NCBI GenBank assembly: GCA_007844125.1
Contig: CM017571.1
Location: 2,392,076-2,456,075, forward strand
Direction: 5' to 3'
Length of the DNA: 64,000 bases
DNA from: Sinonovacula constricta
Lineage: Eukaryota; Mollusca; Bivalvia; Cardiida; Solecurtidae
A program made the translations under genes and the position numbers. Position 1 is the stretch's first letter. Each line of letters starts with the position of its first letter. The notes beneath the pieces are model-generated. The model saw only the letters and a list, made by a program, of their open reading frames with translations, searched no databases and was not told the origin of the DNA. This document shows positions 25,696-38,063 of this stretch, in pieces.

Positions 25696-26244
25696 CAGAA
25701 GACACTGGCTTAACCAGGTTTTTAACAAACATTTGCATTTTTATTTCAAGTTGAGCTTGAGCAAGCAATGTCATTGTCAGCCTTACTGTTAAGAACTTAA
25801 AGTTGGTCTGTTAAATCCACATAACAAACAGACGATGAAGAATGATTAGCACTTTGTTTGCTGAAAGCGGGCAGTAGGCCTTAAGTGATTGACTGATTAG
25901 ATTTGTGCCCCTGCACTTGAGGACATGAGACAGTGAAAAGTGGATACGGATGTTGAAAAATTGTCTCACATAAGAATGTCTGAGAGGCCAGATTGACGCA
26001 GCAGAGCATGGACAGACTTGTTATAGAAGATTAAAAGTGCTTTTGCCCCATGGAACTTAAACAACAATAATTGTAGTCATCATGTGAGGCGTTTTATACC
26101 AGTCTGTTTATTGGTATTTATTTGTTTGCGAAAGGATGGCAGACTTGACAATGGGATAAACTGTGCTTAGGTCAAGAGGAATTTAAGAAAATCTTTCATC
26201 ATCTTTGTCAAAAGGTAAATCATTGAACTATTTTGCTCTGTTTT

Positions 26245-26612
26245 GTTTCTAAGTGTGTTTATGTGTAAGTATTTGTATGTTTGGGACATTTATTTCTAAG
26301 TGTGTATGTGTATGTATTAATGTGTTTGTGACAATTATTTCTAAGTGTGTGGATGTGTAAGTATTTGTGTGTTTGTGACTTTTATTTCTAATTGTGTGTA
26401 TGTGTAAGTATTTGTGTGTTTGTGACATTTATTTCTAAGTGTGTGTATGTATGTATTAATGTGTTTGTGACACTTGTTTCTAAGTGTGTATGTGTAAGTA
26501 TTAATGTGTTTGTGACACTTGTTTCTAAGTGTGTGTGTTTATGTATTTGTGTGTTTGTGACACTTGTTTCTAAGTGTGTGTATGTGTAGGTATTTGTGTG
26601 TTTGTGACTTTT
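26245..26612 (+). repeat. 45-47-bp GT-rich minisatellite, about 8 copies
   Basis: Units of the form TTTCTAAGTGTGTGTATGTG, then TAAGTATTTGTGTGTTTGTG and ACATTTA. Spacing of GTTTGTGAC is 47, 47 and 45 bp in adjacent copies. Confidence 0.9.
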
Positions 26613-26645
26613 GAGGACATATTTGTTGTTTAAAGATGATTTTTA

Positions 26646-27145
26646 AGGTGGTATCCAACAGTTTACCAATATCAAAAACATGTAAAAATGTCTTACCACT
26701 ACTTTGGAAAATATGGGCATAATTTCTATATGAACTTGTTCTTTAGTGTGAGCTGTTTTTGAACTTTGCTTATATTGTTAGACAGTACAAATTGTTATAA
26801 AACAACATTGAAAACTAAAAAAGGTAATTCGCTCTAAATCTATTAATAAGCGCGATTGATATTTCAGCTAAAAATAGAAACCAACATCAGACCTGATTGC
26901 CTGGATGATTATGTAACACGATCTCAAAATTTAATAGTCACATGGTTTTCTAAGATTAAAAATAGCTGTGCAACCTGGCTCAAGTTTGAAATATTTTTGT
27001 ATAATGTTAAGTAGGTTTATTGCTTTACTTTTACCATTAATTTATGGCAACAATTAACACAATTTCACCGGATTTTTTCAGATAAAAATAATTTATTTGG
27101 CTGCATTAGAGAAAAGAAAATAGTTTAAACTATTGGATACCACCT
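26646..27145 (+). mobile_element. TTAA-flanked MITE copy 4
   Basis: AGGTGGTATCCAACAGTTT at the left and ACTATTGGATACCACCT at the right. The flanks are TTTA and TTCA, decayed forms of TTAA. The interior is similar in length but diverged. The 27.16-kb ACTTC array starts immediately to the right. Confidence 0.75.
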
Positions 27146-27154
27146 TTCAGTTAA

Positions 27155-27978
27155 CAGTGACTTCACTTACTTTATTACTTCAGTTAATTCAGTTACTTCA
27201 GCTTACTTCACTAACTTCAGCTTACTTCACTTACTTCAGTTAATTCAGCTTACTTCAGCTTACTTCTCTTACTTCAGCTTACTTCACTTACTTCAGCTCA
27301 CTTCACTTACTTCGCTTACTTCACTTACTTCAGCTTACTTTAGCTTACTTCAGCTTACTTCAGCTTACTTCGGCTTACTTCACTTACTTCACTTACTTCA
27401 GCTTACTTCACTTACTTCAGCTTACTTCACCTCACTTCACTTACTTTGCTTACTTCTCTTATTTCATTTACTTTAGCTTACTTCACTTACTTCAGCTTAC
27501 TTTAGCTTACTTCAGCTTACTTCAGCTTACTTCACTTACTTCTCTTACTTCAATTACTTCACTTACTTCAGCTTACTTCAGCTTACTTCACTTACTTCCC
27601 TTACTTCTCTTACTTCACTTACTTCAGCGTACTTCAGCTTACTTCAGCTTACTTCACTTACTTCACTTACTTTCCTTACTTCAGCTTACTTCACTTACTT
27701 CACTTACTTCCCTTACTTCAGCTTACTTCACCTCACTTCACTTACTTCGCTTACTTCTCTTATTTCATTTACTTTAGCTTACTTCACTTACTTCAGCTTA
27801 CTTTAGCTTACTTCACTTACTTCAGCTTACTTCCCTTACTTCAGCTTACTTCAGCTTACTTCACTTACTTCCCTTACTTCACTTACTTCACTTACTTCAC
27901 TTACTTCAGCTTACTTCATTTACTTCAGCTTACTTCACTTACTTCACTTACTTCAGCTCACTTCACTTACTTCACTGA
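27155..27978 (+). repeat. ACTTC-type short tandem array (9-11-bp units), about 820 bp
   Basis: A long run of TTACTTCAGC / TTACTTCAC words in mixed order. It starts right after the end of a TTAA-type MITE copy (27145). Confidence 0.93.
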
Positions 27979-28253
27979 GCAAAACACAACTAGTCATAAT
28001 GCTTTAAATTTCACAAAACAACAAGACAATAACATCTGATTAGTAGGCTGCAGACCGGTGACTGAGGAAGTAATCAAGTGATCGGATTTGTGTCCTTACA
28101 TTTATGGCCATTAGACAGTAGAAAGTAAATGTGGTTGATAAGAATTTGTCTCGCAGGTTATCAGAGAAGTAAGACCTTGGACAGACTTGTCATAGGGATG
28201 GATGTTGCTGAGGACAGTTGGACCAAGACCCTTCTTCCTCTTTTTTTCTTTTT

Positions 28254-28575
28254 GACCTGACCTGGTAGTGCAATCGGTAGAGTGTCAGCTCCAGTATTGG
28301 GAGGCTCCAAGTTGGAACCCGGGCCGCGACATACAAAAGTCATTAAAAATTGTAGTTGTATAGCTCTCTTGCTAACGCTCAAGCAAATTCAAGGGTAGTT
28401 CCTTGACTGGTTGGCTCAGTGTCAGGATAATGTGACTGGATTTGGTATCATGCCAGGTGTTTACAGCATGCTATACACAGTGAAGGCAACACTATATCTG
28501 CTTCAAGTGCACGCCATCTCCAGATTACTAAAATATTGTTGGTGGGATGATAAACCTAATAAGCAAAAACAAAAC
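28254..28575 (+). mobile_element. SINE-A, full length
   Basis: Head CCTGGTAGTGCAATCGGTAG with box-B-like AAGTTGGAACCCGG, then CTCTCTTGCTAACGCTCAAG, the core GTGTCAGGATAATGTGACTG, GTATCATGCCAGGTGTTTAC and the end TGTTGGTGGGATGATAAACC. It is used here as the reference copy of the family, about 320 bp. Confidence 0.9.
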
Positions 28576-28876
28576 AAAAAGTTGTCTTTTTTGTTTAACT
28601 GTCTAGTGTTTTTTCTTGTTTTTTAATAGCTTTTTGTCATGTGTGTGGGTGTTTGTTTCTGAGCACATATTTTGAATCACCAATATGTAGTGATGAAGAT
28701 GTGGACTTTACATGAACTATTATGCTAGTTTATTATAATGATGTTAATAATAATGATGTTATTTGGCTGACATCTATCTCTACTAGAACTACTATTACTA
28801 TCATGGCAAGTAATGAATACATGTATATGATGTGATCTCACATTTTTTTTATTTATCCAGTCTGTAACTAGCAATA

Positions 28877-29386
28877 GATAGTTCCCACATCAGTGAAGAT
28901 CCCTTATCATGGCAGCCATCTTTGATGGCAACTTCAAAGGATTTTCAGATGAATTGTATAGAAGCATAAACTTTATTTTCTTGTAATTTTTTTTTATTTG
29001 TGGTCCAAAAAATAACAGCTATACACCATTGGAAAGCTCTTAAAATTAGAATACAATATTTTTAAAATTGATAAATGCACTAAGAATTTATTCACAGAAA
29101 TAAATAAAATTATTGGCACATCCTTAAACAAAATGAACAGTGTATCTTTTTTGGTTGTATTTCTTTTACCTTTTAAACTACCAAAATATAGATTGATATT
29201 TTAAATACTTCATAAAAACTGTTAAATTTGACATATTATTCCGTGAAGTTAACTGAAAAATAAAAACACAGCAGTGAGTTTAATAGAGCACATTTTTCCA
29301 GATTTCGCTTGTATTGGCTTCTGCCTTCCAAGATGGCTGCCTTACACTGTCTTTTTTAGTGCCTATGGCATTATATGGAAACTATC
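28877..29386 (-). mobile_element. MITE (GATAGTTTCC family), copy 2
   Basis: Same family as 18883-19383 in opposite orientation, with GATAGTTCCCACATCAGTGA at the left and ATATGGAAACTATC at the right. It shares GCAGCCATCTTTGATGGCAA and TACACCATTGGAAAGCTCTT. Confidence 0.82.
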
Positions 29387-29489
29387 TATTTAAGTATTAA
29401 TTAGTTACAAGATTTTTTATTTGCCATGACTTGTGGTATTGTCATAGGGCAATCTTTTGACATATAACAACATCTATCTGAATGCATAG

Positions 29490-29732
29490 AACTAATTGGG
29501 ATGCCTGTGGCCAAGCAGGTATTGCATTGTCATCAAGTCCTCAGCCCCTTACCATATGGGTTGGCATCCCATTCAGGGCGAGGACTTTCAGAGGTTTTCT
29601 GAATAAACTGCGATACACTTTTGGTGCTACCCAGTCTTGAGTATGGGTTCTTCCTCCACCAATAATTAGCTGGACATTGCCAACAATATGATCATAATTG
29701 TGTTGGTGCGATGTAATAAAAAAAGAAGAAAA
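29490..29732 (+). mobile_element. SINE-B related copy
   Basis: Head ATGCCTGTGGCCAAGCAGG, decayed box B TGGGTTGGCATCCC, body CTACCCAGTCTTGAGTATGG and TTCTTCCTCC, tail AATATGATCATAATTGTGTT. Confidence 0.8.
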
Positions 29733-29954
29733 CAAAAAAAGAACTAACTTTGTTTTCTTTTAGTGCATGTTCAAACATGACCATATTCTGTTATTTGAGT
29801 TAATTTCCTATAGGTGTGTGCATGCATGTATGCATTTCTCTGTGTTTAGTGTATACAAAGTGTTGTTGAAACTTGTTTTCCATGCAGCATTTACAGCAAC
29901 TGGGGAATCAAAGGACTTTTGTTAAACACTGTCTACTTAGTCATTAAGACTTCT

Positions 29955-31850
29955 TATTATTTGCGAAACTGGAAAGCTATTATTTGGTCCCTAGGACTGT
30001 TATTTGCATGACACGTGATAAACTACACTGTCTTGTGGAAATCAAGTTTGAGAATTATTTGGAATTGCCACCATCACTGTCTGTTGAGATAATTGCAAGC
30101 TTGCCTGACAGACTGCCATACTTGCATTTTGATTTTTCGCCTTTTTATTGATCAGCGTGGATGTAGTCTAGCGGATAGAATGTGTTTTTTTAGAAAATAA
30201 AATTGTAATGTCATATTTTAATAAAATAAAGTTGTGTTTCAGTTGTGTTGATTTTTTATTGCCTATGGATCTTCCTTTTTTTTTTCTTTTGATAGGAATA
30301 AATGGGATGTAGACACCAAGTAAAATCATCCCAGATCGTTTGAAGGTCATTTTTATAAAACTGTTTAACACTTACTTTAATCTGGTTCATTCACTTAGTT
30401 TGCAATGCCATTAGTTTTTAGAGATACCTGCATTTTTTCTTTTATGAAATAATTTTTATTGTAGATTGAAGCCTACTAACGATCATTGCAAGATGTTTTT
30501 TCTTTGAATGTATACTTTTTGTGTTTGTTTGTTTGTTTTTTTAGTTTAAAAGCAGCCATCTGTGCAGCATGGCTCAGATAGGAAATACATGTTTGTAATG
30601 ACGATTGTGGCGTTATGGTTCACTTTTCAGACACGTGTAGGACATCAATAAATAGTAGTTTGTGAGATCTGTTCAGGTAAAAATAATTAAATTTAGATGT
30701 TTAATGAAAATATATTTGGTCCAAACTGTCAGATACCACATTTCAGCTTAAATAATTGACACAAATGGAAAACTATCTTTTTGCCCCCTAGGACTATCAT
30801 TTGCTTGGCATGTGATTAATTTAACTGTCTTGCCGTAATCAAATTTGAGAACCCTTGAAAATTGCCAACATTACTGTCTGCTGAGAAAATTGCAAGCTTG
30901 CTAGACCAACTGCCATGAAGCTTGCTAGACCAACTGCCATCATTGCAGTTTGATTGGGTGTAGGATAAAATCCCTCAGGACAAAATCCCTTCTATTCATT
31001 TAAGCAAAGGCAGACAGAATTCCTCCTGTAAATTAATAAAATTGAACTATCACATGAAATTGCATTTTCATATGAAAAAAACCTTTGTTAATATAATTAC
31101 ATTTATTAGATTGAACTGTCTGAACCAGGTAAAAAATGTTGCAAAGTATGGAAAATGTACAGAGGAAGATTATGTCTTGTCTTTTTGAACTTGTGAAATT
31201 TAAAATACATCTTTAAAGTTCAGAGTTGACATTTTTATTCCTCATTATCATTTTTACTCAGGTAAAAAATGAAGCATGAATAAATTTTAAATTGGAAAGC
31301 AAATTTGTAGTTTTAAATAGAACATGTGTATGACTCATAGTAATCATTTGAATATTGTTTTTCCATTAAGATGAGATATTATTGACAGTGGAGTATAATG
31401 GTTCTAGATAAATTTTATTAAGTGCGATAATTTTTTGTCATTAAACTATATTACAGAATTGACTTACTTTTTTTGGTGGAATTTCCCTTTTATATTTGTG
31501 AAATATTTTCTCATAATTGTCAGATTCCGTCATTAAAGAAGCGGAATATTTCATTTTGATATCCCATTTATATCTGTATTGGTACATTTGATTGTCAGGT
31601 GTGATTGTGCTTGTGGGAAAAAACTGTACTTTACTTTCCAGTCATGACAAGACTTGAATTATTTTTCAATACTGAAATGCTATTTTCTGCCCCCCTAGGG
31701 CTCTAATTTGCATGTATTGTGGTATACAAAACTATTTTGCAGGAATAAAGTTTAAACAATTGTATTTTAACTTCATACAATATTGTCTGTTGAGAGAATT
31801 ACTAACTTGCATGACTGACTGCCCTCCTTAGATTTTATTTCTCCATCATT
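29955..31850 (+). repeat. About 180-bp sequence present three times (29955, 30770, 31675)
   Basis: Three diverged copies in the same orientation at about 29955-30135, 30770-30955 and 31675-31850 share the order CCTAGGACT..TTTGCATG, then ACTGTCTGTTGAGA, AATTGCAAGCTTGC and GACTGCC. Spacing is about 815 and 905 bp. The second copy has a further short duplication of AGCTTGCTAGACCAACTGCC. No open frame is shared. The DNA between copies is not obviously repeated, and a MITE fragment lies between copies 1 and 2. Confidence 0.75.
30550..30741 (-). mobile_element. TTAA-type MITE fragment
   Basis: Matches one half of the family (GGCTCAGATAGGAAATACAT through CCAAACTGTCAGATACCACAT), oriented like the 119-601 copy. 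The other half is missing. Confidence 0.75.
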
Positions 31851-32083
31851 CTATTGATTATCTTGGCTTGGTGGCAAGATAAATAGATTTGTGGCTGCAA
31901 GGATTACAGCTGGAGCTCACATACTGATAATAATTATATCAATAAAATAAAAGAATGCAATAAAGCATTTGTTGGAGAACACTAATTGGACTGCCTACAT
32001 GTAATAAACAATGCAGTCAATATTTCAACTTATTATTGGTAATATTTATGTATTGTTTGTAACAAATTACACATAATTAAGCC

Positions 32084-32625
32084 TAACGTCGGTGCCAGTG
32101 TCTCTGCTGCAAAGACAGAAGCTGGGAAGACATAGCTCTTACCTGTTGTCACATTGGACATACTCGATAAACTCGTTCATATCTTTTAAAAAGAGAAGTT
32201 CAACCTGTATGTGTTCCTTGCCAGGAACCACTGACAGTCAACCATATTTTATTACAGTGTATTGACACAGACCACATTGGGTCGAAGTATTTTAATGTCA
32301 ATAACATGTACGAACTGTTTAGAACAGTGTCGGATTCTAAACTTGTTTGCTTCTAGAACGAGATTAGTATTATTAATAAGTTATAAACTTTTAAACTGTT
32401 TATTTACCAACCGTACATTTATTAACTGTTTAATATATTCACCTGTTTTCCATTGTAGTTTACATTATTTTAACCTGATAGATTTTTCTATCTATCTATA
32501 TTTTACTATCATAGTTAAGTTTTTGCCATATTGTTCTCTTTTCACCTTGGGCTTCTTTGTGTGCGGCGCCCTATGACCTGTTAAGAGTCGGTGTGTCATA
32601 AAACTCAAATAAATAAATAAATATA
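32084..32625 (+). pseudogene. LINE (non-LTR retrotransposon) 3' end, 5'-truncated
   Basis: The frame through 32132-32356 reads ...CHIGHTR*TRSYLL...PVCVPC then EPLTVNHILLQC before a stop at 32354. The IGHTRLT block and the C-x2-C...H...C cluster typify the C-terminal end of many LINE reverse-transcriptase ORFs. The in-frame TAA inside the first block shows decay. The 3' UTR runs to a tail CAAATAAATAAATAAAT. Only about the last 90 codons remain, and no endonuclease or RT core is present. Confidence 0.8.
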
Positions 32626-33384
32626 TTTTCAGGTGGTAGGTGTTGCGATCAGCATCATTTTCCCTGAAGCTTGGACACCTTGCGAAGGCGCTGTTGATGT
32701 TAGCTTGAGCATTACCTCTTGAGAATCAGTTTCCAAGGGTACCTGACCAGGCTCACAGGCTGTCAATGGACTAGACCATATGGAAACTTGACCTTGTTGA
32801 CCTCTAGCTTAGATGACCCATTACCTACAAATCTAGAAGTACAACATATTGACCTCCAAGACAAAGGTTGACTTGACTTGTACATGGCAGAAGAAATTCC
32901 AGCATTTTAGGTATGTTTTAGCATGATTTATTTGCAGTTTAAAAAGTTTTATCACATAATTTTTTTTATTTCTGTTTTTATTTATGCTAAGACAGCTAAA
33001 AGCGTATCACAATTGGAAATAAGTCAAGCTTGTCCAAAGACTTGAACCTGCCACATCTGTTCTCCATTTGTACAAATAAAATGAACAACAAATAAAAGTC
33101 ACTCTATTGCCTAATTGTACCATTCTGGAGGAAGTCTTGGAAAGCTTGGAGTCACCTTACTCCCAGAATGTCCGATCAATTTAACTACCAGATCATTGAT
33201 TTCTGCAGTGAAAATGATATTCAAATAGTTTGCCAATAATGGAAATTATGTGATAATTGGGCTAAAAACTGAGACATTCACAAGGGTTGTTTGCTACCAT
33301 TTTTAACTTGTTACCTGCCATAGCTGTATTAATTTGGCTTAAGAAAAGAGTTTTGTTTGTTTATTTTGTGGGATAATTATTATG
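32626..33384. other. No gene seen
   Basis: Non-repetitive as far as can be judged, moderately GC-richer near 32640-32870. No open frame of note was found, and a splice-linked exon could not be shown. Confidence 0.5.
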
Positions 33385-34275
33385 CCAGTATTTCAGTTAG
33401 TTAGATACATTGTCCACTTGAAGAAGATATGTTGCTGCCTTTACTTTGTAATGCATGCCATGAACACCTGGCATGACACCACACCAACTAACCTTATCCT
33501 GCCATGAACATCTGGCAAGATACTACACACACCGACCTTATCCTGCCATGAACACCTGGCATGATACCACACCCACTCACCTTATCCTGCCATGAACATC
33601 TGGTATGATACCACACCTACTCACCTTATCCTGCCATAAACACCTGGCATGAGACCACCCACTTACATTATCCTGCCATAAACACCTGGCATGACACCAT
33701 ACCCACCCACCCTATCATGCCATGAACACCTGGCATGATACCACACCAACTCACCTTATCCTGCCATGAACACCTGGCATGATACCACACCAACTCACCT
33801 TATCCTGCCATGAACACCTGGCATGATACCACACCTACTCACCTCATCCTGCCATGAACACCTGGCATGATACCACACCTACTCACCTTATCCTGCCATG
33901 AACACCTGCAATGACACAACACCCACTCACCTTATTCTGCCTTGGACACCTGGCATGATACCACCCACTTACATTATTCTGCCATGAACACCTAGCATGA
34001 CACCACACCCACTTGCCCTATCCTGCCATGAACACCTGGAATGATACCACCCACTTACATTATCCTGCCATGAACACCTTGCATGACACCACACCCACCC
34101 AGCCTATCCTGCCATGAACACCTTGCATGATACCACACCCACCCAGCCTATCCTGCCATGAACACCTGGCATGATACCATACCTACTGACCTTATCCTGA
34201 CATGAACACCTGGCATGACACCACACCCACCCACCCTATCCTGCCATGAACACCTAGCATGATACCACACTTAAA
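33385..34275 (-). mobile_element. SINE-A whose core has expanded into a 44-bp tandem array (about 18 copies)
   Basis: From 33385 the - strand SINE-A end is recognisable (TGTCCACTTGAAGAAGATAT, GCTGCCTTTACTTTGTAATG). The next segment, CCATGAACACCTGGCATGAT plus ACCACACC...ACCTTATCCTG, then repeats with a 44-bp period to about 34270. The repeated segment is the reverse complement of the SINE-A core TCAGGATAATGTGACTGGGT through CAGGTGTTCATGGC. Some copies are shortened. Confidence 0.9.
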
Positions 34276-34495
34276 GGCATCTCAAGAGCCTTATATAAGT
34301 GACCCCCCCCATTTATTGCCCCACCCAGCATGTGAGGGCATCTGTTTTCTGATAAGCCAGGCTGCCACAGTCTGTAACGATGTGTCTGTCACACAGGTAT
34401 TGTTCAAGATCCAAGTGTATGTATGCTATATCTGGGGGTTGAACATAGTCATTCACAGTTTGTAAAGGAAACAGTTGTGAATATACCAATTACGC

Positions 34496-34603
<108 letters not shown>

Positions 34604-35109
34604 CTTTATTTGTTTTCTTTCTTACTTTGTTGGTTGATTTTGTTATTTCTTTCATTCTTTTGGTTCTCATATATATTTAAAGTTATATTTTATTTTGATT
34701 TGTAAAATGTAACGAAACTTTTCTAACAAAAGCAATTTAAAAAGTCATTCATTGTCAGAATAATGTCCTTCAGAATCATTTTGAATACTAAAACTTGTAT
34801 CTCTCATGTATTTTCAAAATTAAATATTTAGCTATGAAATAAATACATAATCTTGCAGTTACAAAATTGACACCTAGTAATTAATGCAATAAAGAATTTG
34901 TAAGGGATCATATAGTAAACAACCCACATTATCACTAACAATAATGTTTGTGGCTTTGTGTAAAACTAGCCTACTGTCTCACATCCATACTAGCAGGTAA
35001 TTTAGTTTTGCATTAACCCATCAGAGGTATTACTGTGACAGATTAGTACTATGTTGGCTAAAGACTCCCTGCAGTGATGACCAGCAATTAGCAGGTCTGG
35101 TCATAGCAT

Positions 35110-35335
35110 GTGGGGGCCTGGCTCAGTGGGATACCACATTCCTTTCGAGATGCCTTTAATCACATTATCCTGACACTGGGTTGACCAGATGTGATGCTAC
35201 TGTTATATAACGTAAGCAAGGGAGCTATACCACTACCATTTTTATTGACTTTGGTATGTTATATTTGTTACATCAAACTCAGGGGCATTCTGTACCTTGA
35301 GCTAATGCTCTTCCGATTGCACTACAAGGTTCAGT
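35110..35335 (-). mobile_element. SINE-A, decayed copy
   Basis: On the - strand it shows TTGTAGTGCAATCGGAAGAG, a SINE-A head, and at the other end the reverse complement of ATTATCCTGACACTGGGTTG. The 3' end of the family is missing. Confidence 0.78.
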
Positions 35336-35469
35336 GAAAAAAAAGTGAAAAGCTAGATTAGCCCATTCCTGCAGGTAGTTGTCTGATATGGATTTGTACT
35401 ATTTGCTGCCTAGTCTTTACCATAAATTAATTAGATTTTGTAATTCCATGCAGTTGACAAAAAAAATTG

Positions 35470-35855
35470 TAGGATCGTCCTTGACCTAATTGGTAGAGTC
35501 ACGTTATGTTATTTCATTGAATGGGTTCGAGTTCCGGTCAGGATGAGAATTATTTTTATGCTGGGAGGAATTCTAGTTAATGTGTGGTGCCAGCCGGTTC
35601 TGGAATTATTTTTATGCTGGATGGAATTCTAGTTAATGTGTGGTGCCAGCCGGTTCTGGAATTATTTTTATGCTGGGAGGAATTCTGGTTAATGTGTGGT
35701 GCCAGCCGGTTCTGGAATTATTTTTATGCTGGGAGGAATTCTGGTTAATGTGTGGTGCCAGCCGGTTCTGGGCATACATTTGTCTGGATGTTTTCTTAAA
35801 TAACTTAATTTTGCTATAATGACCATAATTTGTCACTCCTATGTATCCAATCAAA
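35470..35855 (+). mobile_element. SINE-B related copy with internal 56-bp tandem expansion
   Basis: Head GACCTAATTGGTAGAGTCAC and box B ATGGGTTCGAGTTCCGG, tail GCTATAATGACCATAATTTG. In the middle, a 56-bp segment (AATTATTTTTATGCTGGGAG, GAATTCTGGTTAATGTGTGG, TGCCAGCCGGTTCTGG) is repeated about four times, so the SINE is about 170 bp longer than its relatives. Confidence 0.85.
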
Positions 35856-36288
35856 ACTAAAATTTTTGCTGGCAAGTCTCTAGCAATTTATTTATTACGA
35901 TTACATTCTGAGCTTAAGCAAAGTGACAAATAGCAGCTTAAAAATATTGGAAATGGAGTCACCCACCAAGTTAACACCATGCTTTGAGATTACAGCTGGA
36001 GTGTTTCATTTGTGTATTATACACAAGGATGCCATGGCAGAGCAGTTGTCAAAAACAATGCACGGGCTTACTACACTGCCATTGGTCAGCAAACAAATCC
36101 CCGCCCTTTTGTTGATACCATTGCAGCCTGAAGCAGTGTTCACCTACCCTACCAGTGCTCCCCATATGCCTAAAGGGTAAATAAAATCATGTGACGATAA
36201 CCTCCCCGTCCCCCAATACTCTATTCAACCTATTAACCTTCCACTGTGAAGCTAGATAACTCCACATTCCATTTATCAGTGCCTTTAA

Positions 36289-36575
36289 CCGGCCGCAATA
36301 GCTTAATTGGCAGAGCGTTGGCTTGCGGATTGGGAGGTCGCGGGTTAAAACCCCGGCCAGGTCAAACAAAAGACTTTAAAGTTACCAGTAGTGGCTTCCC
36401 TCCTTACACTAGGGGCGAATGGGACAGCATTACGCCTGACTCGTCGTAGTCAGTAAAATAGACTGGCCGGGTTCAGTCCCTGGGCACCTCATAAGTGCCC
36501 ATGTGCTATAATTATAGAAATGTCGCTGCACAATATCGGCAAAAATGCCAGCAAATCCCAATCCCAATCCCTCAA
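36289..36575 (+). mobile_element. SINE-C, full length with target duplication
   Basis: Head TAGCTTAATTGGCAGAGCG with box B CGCGGGTTAAAACCCCGG, and the body and tail as in other copies. Flanked by GCCTTTAA at 36281-36288 and 36576-36583. A SINE-B starts about 25 bp downstream. Confidence 0.9.
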
Positions 36576-36599
36576 GCCTTTAAGTAATTAAATAAGGTA

Positions 36600-36850
36600 G
36601 GACAGGGGCTCTCGTGGCATAGTGGTAGACTCGCTGATTTGTAACTCCTCTGACTGCTTAGCCTCCCATTGCATGGGTTCGAGTCCCATTTGGAGGCGAT
36701 GAACTTAATGTGGGAAGTTCTTCCGGCTGGCCTGCTGTGCGCAGGTGGTTCCACCCAGACATATTTCTGTGGTCTGGGGAACATACAGCTGGACATCGCT
36801 ATAATGATCATAATTGGTCACTGTGATGTATCTCATAAATAAAACAATCA
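36600..36850 (+). mobile_element. SINE-B, near full length
   Basis: Head CGTGGCATAGTGGTAGACTC, box B ATGGGTTCGAGTCCCA, body with ACCCAGACATATTTCTGTGG, tail GCTATAATGATCATAATTGG and an AAATAAAAC end. Confidence 0.87.
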
Positions 36851-37023
36851 AACCTACAGTAGGACGTGAAGGGTTAAGTACAGTCTCTTTTGATCTCACT
36901 TATATTTATGAGTCACATAAAGTTTAAAAAACATAATTCTTTCCTCTATTTATTTTAACTAATGTAGAAGTTACTTATCCATGGAGTGTCAGGCTGAATT
37001 AAACAGATAACTTTATGATAAAA

Positions 37024-37537
37024 GCTTGTTCCCACATCAGTGAAGATCCTTTATCTTTGCAGACATTTTGTTTTAAACTTCAAGGGGTTTTCCGATGAAC
37101 TGTATAGAAGCATAAATTTTATTTTCTTCTAATATCTTTGTTTGTGGTCAAAAAATTGAAAGCTATACACCATTGGAAAGCTCTTGAAATTTATATTTTT
37201 ATAATACATTTTTTTAAAATTAATAAATGCACAAAGAATTCATACACATAAATAAATAAAATTATTGGCCCATCCTTAAACAAAATGAACAGTGTATCTT
37301 TTTTGTTTGTATTTTTTTACCTTTTAAATTCTCAAAATATAGATTTGATATTTAAAATACTTCATAAAAGCTGTTTATTTTCATATAAAATTTGTAAAAT
37401 AGACTGAAAAGTAAAAACACAGTGGTGAGTTTAATACAGCACATATTTCCAGATTTCAGCCTGCATCAGCTTCTGCCTTTCAAGATGGCTGCCTTAATCT
37501 GACTTTTCAGTGCCTATGACATCACTTGGAAACTATC
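37024..37537 (-). mobile_element. MITE (GATAGTTTCC family), copy 3
   Basis: Shares GTTCCCACATCAGTGAAGAT, TACACCATTGGAAAGCTCTT, AAGATGGCTGCCTTA and the end CTTGGAAACTATC with copy 2. The left terminal bases have changed to AGCTT. Confidence 0.8.
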
Positions 37538-37767
37538 TATAACATTGTCAAATTAAAGTAACCTAGAGGTTGTATAAAGTCTTTAAGCTTTTTTTTGTTT
37601 TGTTTAGACTTGCATTCTGAAAGACCCAGTCTAAATTCTTAAGTTTATAACCATAGGCCTCATAGGCTCAAGCTCTAGAATGGATGATCATTTTTCTTTT
37701 TTTTTTACCTGTATTATCTTTCATCTCTAGTCTGTCAATGTCTGTAAGTAGTGAAGCTTTATTTCTT

Positions 37768-38063
37768 GCCGGGCCTATTAGCAGAATCAGTAGAGTGTCA
37801 ACTCTAGGTATGGAAGACCCTGGGTTTGATCCTGGGATATACTAGACGTTAAAAATGGCTGTGGTAAAGCTCACTTACTAACATTAAGGCAAGTATAAGG
37901 GCATTTCCATGATTGTTCGGATAATGTTACGATAATGTGACTGGATTTCATGCCGGGTGTTTACGTCATGCTTTTTACAATGAAGGCAGCATTATGTCTT
38001 GTTCAAGCGGACACCATTTTCAGAAATAGAAATGCTGATGGTTGGAGGATAAACCCAGTAAAA
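37768..38063 (+). mobile_element. SINE-A, full length, diverged
   Basis: Head TATTAGCAGAATCAGTAGAG, box-B-like CTGGGTTTGATCCTGGG, core GATAATGTGACTGGATTTCA and TTTACAATGAAGGCAGCATT, ending near AAACCCAGTAAAAACC. Confidence 0.83.

Noticed and set aside
20738..25754. Several + strand open frames of 235-1063 codons
   Set aside because: All are readings of the stop-free 49-bp tandem unit in rotating frames. There is no unique sequence, no domain and no start context.
33385..34275. CRISPR-like regular repeats
   Set aside because: Units are contiguous with no unique spacers, derive from a SINE, and the DNA is eukaryotic. The same holds for the other arrays.
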